NCBI GenBank assembly: GCA_020350865.1
Contig: CP070726.1
Span: forward strand, 321,394 to 326,711
DNA from: Thermoplasmata archaeon
Lineage (GTDB): Archaea > Thermoplasmatota > Thermoplasmata > GCA-020350865
Direction of reading: 5' to 3'
Length of the DNA: 5,318 nt
Positions 1-4,276 of this stretch are shown piece by piece (the first letter of the stretch is position 1; every line of letters begins with the position of its first letter). A model generated the notes under the pieces. The model was not told the DNA's origin. It saw nothing but the letters and a program-made list of their open reading frames with translations, and did no database searches. The translations under genes and the position numbers were made by a program.

Positions 1-137
1 CCTTTGGTGTCACGCATCCTGTTTTGGCCTGGGGCCTTGGCTTGGAGAGGCTGGTTATGTTCAAGCTCGGAATTAAGGACATCCGCAAGCTGTACTTCAA
101 TGACATCGAATGGCTGAGAAACACACCCCTCATCTAG
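1..137 (+). CDS. pheS: Phenylalanyl-tRNA synthetase alpha subunit, C-terminal end (partial)
   Basis: This is the last 44 codons of a gene truncated by the left edge; the reading frame begins at base 3 and ends at TAG 135-137. The visible peptide contains [16 protein letters not shown], which matches class II aminoacyl-tRNA synthetase motif 3 (GxGxxR with the ATP-binding arginine). It is followed by the tail [19 protein letters not shown], typical of archaeal PheS. The enzyme charges tRNA-Phe with phenylalanine in the cytoplasm as an alpha2-beta2 complex with PheT. No pheT follows within the window: the next gene is convergent and the two stop codons overlap. The assignment rests on only 44 residues, but the motif 3 plus 'LRNTPL' ending is distinctive. 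Confidence 0.9.
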   Translation, partial: FGVTHPVLAWGLGLERLVMFKLGIKDIRKLYFNDIEWLRNTPLI

Positions 138-292
138 AGCTTTCTCTCATATCCCGACCATTTTTTACCTTTGCATACCGAACACAGTCCTTGCACTGGG
201 TCAAAGCAGGCCTTGCATACCACCCTCCCACACAGGGGACATGAGAGAATGGCCGGTGTACCACATATCTGGCAAAGCCCAACGGTTTTCAT
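134..292 (-). CDS. Small eight-cysteine zinc-finger protein (HIT/B-box-like)
   Basis: The protein is 52 residues, from ATG 292-290 to TAG 136-134. Eight cysteines fall at residues 7, 10, 18, 21, 26, 29, 37 and 40, giving the symmetric pattern CxxC-x7-CxxC-x4-CxxC-x7-CxxC. Segments include [17 protein letters not shown] and [10 protein letters not shown]. The pattern predicts two zinc ions bound in cross-brace fashion, like HIT-type or B-box fingers; that family link is by resemblance only. A basic tail follows ([12 protein letters not shown]), suggesting nucleic-acid or protein binding. A GGGAG sequence with 8-nt spacing precedes this ATG. An in-frame ATG five codons upstream (307-305) would add MGDGS but has no ribosome binding site. 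The gene converges with pheS and shares the CTAG that makes both stops. The precise function is unknown. Confidence 0.8.
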   Translation of the reverse strand: MKTVGLCQICGTPAILSCPLCGRVVCKACFDPVQGLCSVCKGKKWSGYERKL

Positions 293-437
293 GCTCCCAT
301 CTCCCATTTGTTATATTGAGTTGATATCGCTTGACTGCTTTTCAATGACGACATAATCATTTCTGACTTTAATAGTTTTTCATTCAGAAAACATTTTGAG
401 GTATTAAGGCATTTCACACCGGCTAAGAGGTATTGCG
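293..437. promoter_or_regulatory. Divergent intergenic region with candidate promoters
   Basis: These 145 bases separate the minus-strand zinc-finger gene from the plus-strand gene at 438, so the region should hold both promoters. For the plus gene, the AT-rich CTTTAATAG (367-375) is a plausible TATA element, giving a leader of roughly 40 nt. For the minus gene, AT-rich stretches at 311-317 and 321-329 are candidates, placing transcription close to its start codon. None is a perfect archaeal TATA box, so exact sites are uncertain. The 8-mer GAGGTATT occurs twice (398-405 and 427-434). Confidence 0.35.
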
Positions 438-761
438 ATGCAGACATTCGATATAAAGAGAGGACATTACAAGCAACTGGAGAATGAGGGACTGGAAAAG
501 ATAATGAGGGAGACCCTTGGCAAAGTGGAAAAGGACGGGGATAAATACATTGCCAATTACGGGGCCATGAAGCCTATAGCGGTATGGATCAAAAGCAAAA
601 AGGAGCTGTGCATTGATATCACCACAGACAAGGATGTAAGCGATGATGTGGCATTGCAGACCATCAGGGCCAAGAACCAGTTTTTGAAGATGGCAACCGG
701 CTTTTCTTCAAAGGAGCGCTCCAAGAGAATACAGAAAAAGGCCAAGGAAGGCAAGCTATAG
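438..761 (+). CDS. Conserved small archaeal protein of unknown function (DUF5611-like)
   Basis: A 107-residue soluble protein with no signal peptide or membrane segment. The start ATG 438 has GAGG at 427-430 with 7-nt spacing, supporting this choice. The N-terminal part (about residues 1-80) has alternating charged and hydrophobic residues and looks like a compact alpha/beta fold, including KPIAVWIKSKKELCIDITTD. The C-terminal 30 residues are strongly basic and probably helical (SSKERSKRIQKKAKEGKL), which could contact nucleic acid or the ribosome. Its overall character recalls a small family found in archaea and catalogued as DUF5611; I am not certain of that number and no function is known to me. 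It is probably a single-gene unit: upstream is a divergent gene and downstream a convergent one. Confidence 0.8.
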   Translation: MQTFDIKRGHYKQLENEGLEKIMRETLGKVEKDGDKYIANYGAMKPIAVWIKSKKELCIDITTDKDVSDDVALQTIRAKNQFLKMATGFSSKERSKRIQKKAKEGKL

Positions 762-830
762 TGTGTTAGTTCAGTACAACAGTAAATATACAATATTATA
801 ACTTATCAATAAATCTTCAAGAACCCGCAT
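762..830. other. Convergent AT-rich intergenic spacer
   Basis: This 69-base gap lies between two convergent stop codons (the gene at 438-761 and the GTPase at 831-1661). It is distinctly AT-rich (for example AAATATACAATATTATAAC around 784-802) and has no clear hairpin or uninterrupted T-tract. It presumably serves as a bidirectional termination zone, but no specific terminator can be marked. Confidence 0.3.
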
Positions 831-1661
831 TCAAATCAGATCGATCATATCAAGATACCGTTTCCTTACCCTGACCGCCTCCTCGGGCTTGTTGGACCAT
901 TCCTCCGTTTCAGTGAGGTTATAGACGAGGTTTTTGAGGTCGTAGACGGTGGGCTTGAGAAAGTCCATTCCGATATCGCTTATCTTCCTCTCCAGTATGG
1001 GCATGCCCTTCTCCTGCCCTCCCTGGATTTGACAGAAGTCGTCCATGAACTGATCCAGAACCGTGAGGATGGTGGGCTTCATTTTACGCTCCCTTGCGGA
1101 TTTTTTGGGCTTGTAGGGCGGTTTTATCCCCCGTGTCTCGATGATCATCTCCCCCATATTCCTGAATGCTAAAGCCACATTTTGCCCCGTCTTTGCACTG
1201 GTGTAGCTGTATATGACATCCAGCTCCTCGGCCACTGAATTTATATCCTTTTCGCTGACAGCCTTTTGCTTCTCCAGATCGGATTTATTTGCTAAAAGTA
1301 TCATGGGCACTTTCCCCTGCTCCCTGGCCAGTGTTTTTGCCCAGTTCTTCGTATGCAACAGCGTTTCAGGGCGGGTGATGTCGCACACCAGCAGGGCTCC
1401 AGCAGTACCCCTGTATGCAGTTGCCTTGACACTTGTGAATGTATGCTGGCCCAAAATATCCCAAATGGTAAATCTAAGATGATAATCCATGTTCTCTTTT
1501 GGTTTCCGTACTATCAATTCCTTCCTCGTTACCTTTGTTCCAATGGTGGCGATGTAGGCATCGTCGAACATATCGTGAACGTACTTCTTGATCAGGCTCG
1601 TTTTTCCGACGGCAGCATCCCCAAGTAAACAAATCTTTTTCACGATGGTGAGCTTGCTCAA
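831..1661 (-). CDS. Rab/Ras-like small GTPase with C-terminal extension
   Basis: The protein is 276 residues. All G motifs are present: G1 P-loop GDAAVGKT (14-21), G2 threonine T39 in YIATIGT, G3 WDILGQ (67-72, with Q72 at the Ras Gln61 position), G4 NKSD (125-128) and G5 TSAKTG (154-159). The stretch YRGTAGALLVCDIT (83-96) is very close to eukaryotic Rab proteins. It therefore binds and probably hydrolyses GTP as a molecular switch; its partners are unknown. Residues from about 180 to 276 form an extra, charged, mostly helical segment that I do not recognise. There is no C-terminal cysteine for lipidation. The start is taken as TTG 1661-1659 because GAGGTGA lies 4 nt upstream; a GTG at codon 7 is an alternative but would crowd the P-loop strand. 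It follows the PAC2 gene by 78 nt. Confidence 0.92.
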   Translation of the reverse strand: MSKLTIVKKICLLGDAAVGKTSLIKKYVHDMFDDAYIATIGTKVTRKELIVRKPKENMDYHLRFTIWDILGQHTFTSVKATAYRGTAGALLVCDITRPETLLHTKNWAKTLAREQGKVPMILLANKSDLEKQKAVSEKDINSVAEELDVIYSYTSAKTGQNVALAFRNMGEMIIETRGIKPPYKPKKSARERKMKPTILTVLDQFMDDFCQIQGGQEKGMPILERKISDIGMDFLKPTVYDLKNLVYNLTETEEWSNKPEEAVRVRKRYLDMIDLI

Positions 1662-1665
1662 GGGG

Positions 1666-1672
1666 TCACCTC
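1666..1672 (-). promoter_or_regulatory. Ribosome binding site of the GTPase gene
   Basis: On the minus strand this reads GAGGTGA, close to the full anti-16S complement, with four bases (CCCC) before TTG 1661-1659. It decides in favour of the TTG start. A seven-codon ORF (ATG to TGA) overlaps it, but is too short to call a gene. Confidence 0.65.
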
Positions 1673-1698
1673 GATGGTCATGGGACGCGTAAGATGAG

Positions 1699-1708
1699 AA
1701 TATTTATT
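1699..1708 (-). promoter_or_regulatory. Candidate TATA element for the GTPase gene
   Basis: The minus strand reads AATAAATATT about 40 bases upstream of the TTG start. Transcription starting about 25 bases downstream would leave a short leader containing the GAGGTGA site. It suggests the GTPase may be transcribed separately from the ribosomal operon. The match is by composition and position only. Confidence 0.35.
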
Positions 1709-1711
1709 GTA

Positions 1712-1732
1712 ATCATTGATACTTGTAATGAT
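1712..1732. repeat. Small inverted repeat between PAC2 and GTPase genes
   Basis: ATCATT (1712-1717) and AATGAT (1727-1732) are perfect reverse complements separated by 9 bases. The element lies 7 nt past the PAC2 stop and just upstream of the TATA-like sequence of the GTPase gene. It could be a weak termination hairpin or an operator; a six-base, AT-rich stem can also arise by chance. Confidence 0.3.
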
Positions 1733-1739
1733 AGGGGTT

Positions 1740-2504
1740 TTATCCGAAGTAGTTCAGGTCCTCCCTCTGTGATTCCATCATGGACTCCTCGAGATCCTTC
1801 AGTCTTGTGGTCATCTGGTCGATTTCCTTGGCCTTCATCTGCAGGTCCTTGAAATCGATACTCACATGGAGGATTTTGGTGAGCACCTCCAGCACCGCCT
1901 GGGCAGCCTTTGGATCCGCAAAATAGCCTGAAGTCTCTCCCATGAGGCACACGCTCTCGATTCCCGCCAGCTTTCCGAGACCCAGGAGAAGCCCGCTTGC
2001 ACCGACGATACCGGAACCGGGCTCACCCTTGGTGAAGGTTATGCCGTGATTTTTCATCTCCTCCACAAGACTCTTGTCCGTGGTGGCACCCAGAACCCTG
2101 GGGGACTTCACCATCTTGCCCAGTCCGTAGCCTCCTAGAGTGAATATCATCTTCACCCTGAACTCCTTTGCCAGCTCTAGGATTCTATGGGCCAGTTCGT
2201 ACTGCCCCTCGGGGGTCATGCCCTGATAATCACCCACGAGTATGATGAGGTCGCTTGATCCCTCGTTTTGGGCCTTGGCGTAGTGGAACTCGTTGTTCAC
2301 CAGCCTCACCACCCCGTCCTCCCCCACTAGGACCTGGGGCGGAAAGTGCTTGGAATACATATCAGCGAACTTCACCGCATCCAATTTGTCTATCAGATGC
2401 TCCGCTGCAAGTTTGCCCACATTGCCCACTCCAGGCAGGCCCTCTATAAGGATCGGGGTTTGAATTTCAGGTTTCTGAATATAATCAATTATAACCTCTT
2501 CCAT
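1740..2504 (-). CDS. PAC2-family proteasome assembly chaperone
   Basis: The protein is 254 residues from ATG 2504-2502. An in-frame TTG three codons earlier is rejected because it abuts the ribosome binding site GGAGTTGA (2517-2510), which sits 5 nt from the ATG. Family hallmarks are EGLPGVGNVGKLAAEHL (21-37), GDYQG (91-95), GGYGLG (124-129), the glycine-rich GIVGASGLLLGLGKLAGI (165-182) and GETSGYFADPKAA (189-201). Residues about 220-245 form a probable coiled coil. Archaeal homologues (PbaA/PbaB, COG2047) act with 20S proteasome subunits in the cytoplasm. The last residues NYFG resemble a HbYX-type tail, though with Phe in place of Tyr. It lies 29 nt after nop10 and is the likely last gene of the ribosomal operon. 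A conserved linkage to aIF2-alpha and nop10 in archaea supports the call. Confidence 0.92.
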   Translation of the reverse strand: MEEVIIDYIQKPEIQTPILIEGLPGVGNVGKLAAEHLIDKLDAVKFADMYSKHFPPQVLVGEDGVVRLVNNEFHYAKAQNEGSSDLIILVGDYQGMTPEGQYELAHRILELAKEFRVKMIFTLGGYGLGKMVKSPRVLGATTDKSLVEEMKNHGITFTKGEPGSGIVGASGLLLGLGKLAGIESVCLMGETSGYFADPKAAQAVLEVLTKILHVSIDFKDLQMKAKEIDQMTTRLKDLEESMMESQREDLNYFG

Positions 2505-2509
2505 GATAA

Positions 2510-2517
2510 TCAACTCC
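2510..2517 (-). promoter_or_regulatory. Ribosome binding site of the PAC2 gene
   Basis: Minus strand GGAGTTGA differs by one base from the ideal GGAGGTGA and ends 5 nt before ATG 2504. It excludes the upstream in-frame TTG as start. It lies in the 29-nt gap after the nop10 stop. Confidence 0.65.
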
Positions 2518-2533
2518 TTCGAATTTTAATGTA

Positions 2534-2701
2534 TCATCCTTCTTGTTGCTCGATTCTCTTCAGCCTTCTTCTGTACTCACCATACCTGTCCTGTGGGGAA
2601 TAGCGGGGCGGTATTGGAACCTTGGTTCCGCCTCCGCAGGAGCAGGTTTTCTTCATGGTGTACGTCCCGCATATCTCACATCTTCTCATTAACGTGCGCA
2701 T
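2534..2701 (-). CDS. nop10: H/ACA ribonucleoprotein subunit Nop10
   Basis: A 55-residue protein. Its hallmark is KVPIPPRYSPQDRYGEYRRR (about 27-46), the conserved PPRxSPxDxYGxYRRxLK signature of Nop10. The N-terminal zinc-ribbon half holds C8, C11, C20 and C22. Nop10 bridges Cbf5 and L7Ae-bound guide RNA in box H/ACA RNPs that make pseudouridine in rRNA. The start ATG overlaps the aIF2-alpha stop codon (TAATG), implying translational coupling; an internal ATG at codon 5 lacks a ribosome binding site. Oddity: the second cysteine pair is CxC (TCSCG) rather than the CxxC usual in archaeal Nop10, a one-residue deletion. The identification is firm from the signature, length and operon position. 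Confidence 0.95.
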   Translation of the reverse strand: MRTLMRRCEICGTYTMKKTCSCGGGTKVPIPPRYSPQDRYGEYRRRLKRIEQQEG

Positions 2702-3495
2702 TATTCTTTTATCTCCCTTATAAAAGTTCCATTCCCATTATGGTCTTTGATATAATTGACGGCCCTCTCCCCCGCCTTCTTAAGCTCTTCTTCTGCTGTT
2801 TTGTAGTCCGGTGCCTTTACCAGGATTCTGTAGTTGGGGGCTCCCACATACTGGACCTGCAGCTCCACATTATCATCCAGGGTTCCGTTCTCAGCTGCAA
2901 GCAGCGCATTTCTGATGTGAACAACTCCGTCGGGAAGAGGGCAGGTGATCTCCACATGGCCGCTCACCTTCACGAACGGAGGTGCTATATTGTCCACAGC
3001 AACGCTCGTTACAACATCCACCCAATCCCCTGTAAATCCGTTTTCCTTCAGCAGGTTCGGATTGATGGCGCATTCCTCAAGGGTCCTGTAAAGGCCCCCG
3101 TACCTCTCCATCAGGTCCAGGGCGAATTCCTCATAGCAGTAATCTAGGCCCTTTCCCAGCTTTTCAGCGGCTATTTCCAGCAATTTGGCAGCTTTCTGCT
3201 CGTTCTTCCACTCCTGTATCTTCTCCCTTCTCTGATGTTCGTTAACCTGCTTGAGGGACAGGTCCACGTGTCCCTTGCTCCTGTCCACGCGCATGACCTT
3301 GCATACAACCTTCTGCCTCTCCCTTATGTAGTCCCTTATGTACTTTATCCAGCCTGTGGCCACCTCAGTGATATGAATGAACCCCTCCTTGTTGTCATAC
3401 TCGTCCAAAGTGACGAATGCGCCGTAGTTCTTAACAGTCTGAACAGTGCCGATAACCAGTTCTCCTTCCTCTGGAAACTCATCCGGTCTCAGCAT
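2701..3495 (-). CDS. eif2a: Translation initiation factor aIF2 subunit alpha
   Basis: The protein is 264 residues from ATG 3495-3493, a normal archaeal length. It has an N-terminal S1/OB domain (about 11-84: GELVIGTVQTVKNYGAFV, GFIHITEV, GHVDLSLKQV), a helical middle domain (about 86-175, with AAEKLGKGLDYCYEEF) and a C-terminal alpha/beta domain (about 176-264). As part of the aIF2 heterotrimer it helps deliver initiator Met-tRNA to the small ribosomal subunit. The frame is open upstream, but that stretch overlaps S27e and is non-homologous; the ATG forms a TGATG overlap with the S27e stop. The loop TEVATGW has Thr47 where the Pyrococcus protein has the reported phosphoserine 48. It ends in TAATG with nop10. 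Confidence 0.96.
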   Translation of the reverse strand: MLRPDEFPEEGELVIGTVQTVKNYGAFVTLDEYDNKEGFIHITEVATGWIKYIRDYIRERQKVVCKVMRVDRSKGHVDLSLKQVNEHQRREKIQEWKNEQKAAKLLEIAAEKLGKGLDYCYEEFALDLMERYGGLYRTLEECAINPNLLKENGFTGDWVDVVTSVAVDNIAPPFVKVSGHVEITCPLPDGVVHIRNALLAAENGTLDDNVELQVQYVGAPNYRILVKAPDYKTAEEELKKAGERAVNYIKDHNGNGTFIREIKE

Positions 3496-3692
3496 CAGTC
3501 CAACACTCCGAGAATATCTCCCCTCACCGCACCCTTCCCGCCCTGGGGCTTGATGAGCGTTGCGCCGCACACGTTGCACGTGACCACTGTGGACGGTTTG
3601 CTGAATATGACCTGGCCGTTCTCCTCTCCCCCGCAGTCCTGGCACTTGACCCGGATGAACCGGCCGCCTGATCTGCGCTTTCTCTCGTCCAA
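3495..3692 (-). CDS. rps27e: Small ribosomal subunit protein eS27
   Basis: A 65-residue zinc-ribbon protein of the small ribosomal subunit. CQDC (17-20) and CNVC (39-42) give the two zinc-binding knuckles; the ending [15 protein letters not shown] matches the family's conserved C-terminus. There is no ATG in the plausible region. TTG 3692-3690 is chosen because GGGGTGAG (3703-3696) precedes it and because it gives the normal archaeal length ([12 protein letters not shown]...). A GTG at 3731 would add 13 residues overlapping L44e and is unlikely. The gene starts 4 nt after the L44e stop, whose TGA lies inside the ribosome binding site. It overlaps aIF2-alpha by one base. The loop between the cysteine pairs (18 residues) seems slightly longer than in family members I recall. 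Confidence 0.95.
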   Translation of the reverse strand: MDERKRRSGGRFIRVKCQDCGGEENGQVIFSKPSTVVTCNVCGATLIKPQGGKGAVRGDILGVLD

Positions 3693-3695
3693 ATG

Positions 3696-3703
3696 CTCAC
3701 CCC
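3696..3703 (-). promoter_or_regulatory. Ribosome binding site of rps27e (embedded in L44e stop)
   Basis: Minus strand GGGGTGAG sits 3-4 nt before TTG 3692 and contains the TGA stop of rpl44e. It is the main reason to place the S27e start at TTG. Confidence 0.6.
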
Positions 3704-3975
3704 GTGAATTCGAATTTCTTGGCCCTAACACAGGGCCTCTGCCACGCCTTCTTGCACACCTTGCACCTGTACCTGAGGTACACCCTTCTCGTGGGCTTTT
3801 CCCTGCCCTCGGGCTTGGAGCGCGGAAAGCCGCCGTAGCCCGCAGTGACGCGTCTGAATCTCCTCTGGCCCCACTTCCTCTCGTTGGCCTTCTTCTTTTT
3901 GACCCTCTCCACCTCGTGGTTCGTGTGGTTCTTGCATTTGGGGCAGTACGCCTTGATATTCCTGGGCATCTTCAT
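3697..3975 (-). CDS. rpl44e: Large ribosomal subunit protein eL42 (L44e)
   Basis: The protein is 92 residues, beginning [14 protein letters not shown]. The start at ATG 3975-3973 has GGAGGG six bases upstream; an earlier in-frame start would lie next to the TATA element. CPKC (11-14) and CKVC (71-74) form the zinc site. [18 protein letters not shown] (35-52) and RAKKFEF near the end are diagnostic of the L44e family. The protein lies in the large subunit near the E site. It is the first gene of the operon continuing with rps27e, aIF2-alpha, nop10 and the PAC2 gene. Confidence 0.96.
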   Translation of the reverse strand: MKMPRNIKAYCPKCKNHTNHEVERVKKKKANERKWGQRRFRRVTAGYGGFPRSKPEGREKPTRRVYLRYRCKVCKKAWQRPCVRAKKFEFTG

Positions 3976-3981
3976 TATATA

Positions 3982-3987
3982 CCCTCC
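3982..3987 (-). promoter_or_regulatory. Ribosome binding site of rpl44e
   Basis: Minus strand GGAGGG followed by six bases (TATATA) and then ATG 3975. The strong match and spacing fix the L44e start. The TATATA itself is too close to the ATG to be the promoter. Confidence 0.7.
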
Positions 3988-4019
3988 TTGAAGGGGTAAT
4001 GCGGTAAATTGCGCACCCA

Positions 4020-4030
4020 CTATAAAAAGT
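4020..4030 (-). promoter_or_regulatory. TATA box of the ribosomal-protein operon
   Basis: The minus strand reads ACTTTTTATAG, preceded by the A-rich AAAAACCACA, which could serve as a TFB recognition element. A start about 25 bases downstream would fall near 3998, leaving a leader of about 23 nt that includes GGAGGG. Position and sequence fit an archaeal TBP/TFB promoter for rpl44e and the genes behind it. Confidence 0.6.
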
Positions 4031-4051
4031 TGTGGTTTTTTGGGGACTGAG

Positions 4052-4152
4052 AGGTATCAAGCTGGGTTTTGGGTGTATTTGAGAGCATCGAATTGGACTT
4101 ATGACCTAAATCCCGATAAAAGTGAACTTCGTCACATTCGAAGTTGATACCT
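4052..4152. repeat. Long-range 9-bp inverted repeat
   Basis: AGGTATCAA (4052-4060) pairs perfectly with TTGATACCT (4144-4152), enclosing 83 bases. The right arm abuts, sharing two bases with, the internal hairpin 4125-4145. A transcript of either strand could fold into a closed multi-helix structure. It lies about 22 bp upstream of the rpl44e TATA element. Confidence 0.5.
4125..4145. repeat. 7-bp perfect hairpin
   Basis: AACTTCG (4125-4131) and CGAAGTT (4139-4145) are perfect reverse complements around a 7-base loop (TCACATT). There is no T-run on either side, so it is not a standard intrinsic terminator. An operator or RNA hairpin is possible. Confidence 0.5.
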
Positions 4153-4213
4153 GATAACCCTCCGTCATCACAATCGTGGGATCGTACACACCTGCGGGCA
4201 TCCTCGTGGAGTG

Positions 4214-4261
4214 ACAGCACCAACGCTGCTCGCTGTATATGTAATATAATGGATCACAGCG
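4214..4261. repeat. CAGC/GCTG dyads downstream of the beta-helix gene
   Basis: Several mutually complementary short arms occur here: ACAGC (4214-4218) with GCTGT (4232-4236), and CGCTGT (4231-4236) with ACAGCG (4256-4261). The latter encloses an AT-rich loop. On the minus strand the structure begins 15 bases after the TAG at 4277, so it may stabilise or end that transcript. There is no T-tract, so a terminator is only a possibility. Confidence 0.3.
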
Positions 4262-4276
4262 CATAAGTTGCACAAA

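Larger units (their letters stand above)
4031..4276. other. 246-bp non-coding region upstream of the ribosomal operon
   Basis: No convincing gene was found here on either strand. The short minus ORFs (4223-4020 from TTG; 4201-4106 from ATG, 31 codons) lack family features. The region holds the inverted repeats at 4052-4152 and CAGC/GCTG-rich dyads at 4214-4261. It contains no tRNA-like T-arm. It is both the 3' flank of the beta-helix gene and the 5' flank of rpl44e. Confidence 0.5.

Noticed and set aside
171..356. Plus-strand ORF of 61 codons opposite the zinc-finger gene
   Set aside because: It starts at TTG with no ribosome binding site, has no family features, and is antisense to the better-supported eight-cysteine gene.
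3496..3645. N-terminal extension of aIF2-alpha by 50 codons
   Set aside because: It overlaps rps27e out of frame, has an unnatural Arg/Gly-rich composition, and the ATG at 3495 gives the normal family start coupled to the S27e stop.
3235..3999. Long plus-strand ORF of 254 codons antisense to S27e, L44e and aIF2-alpha
   Set aside because: A shadow frame of three firmly identified minus-strand genes; low-complexity Leu/Pro-rich translation with no family features.
4106..4201. Minus-strand 31-codon ORF starting MPAGVYDPTIV
   Set aside because: Composition is protein-like, but GAGG directly abuts the ATG and no family is recognised; it could be a gene remnant but cannot be supported.
4125..4210. 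Possible box C/D small RNA on the minus strand (GTGATGA resembles a C box)
   Set aside because: No CTGA D box at suitable spacing downstream and no C'/D' pair.
4020..4223. Minus-strand ORF of 67 codons between the beta-helix gene and rpl44e
   Set aside because: TTG start, no good ribosome binding site, and it runs through the rpl44e promoter and the inverted repeats; no recognisable family.
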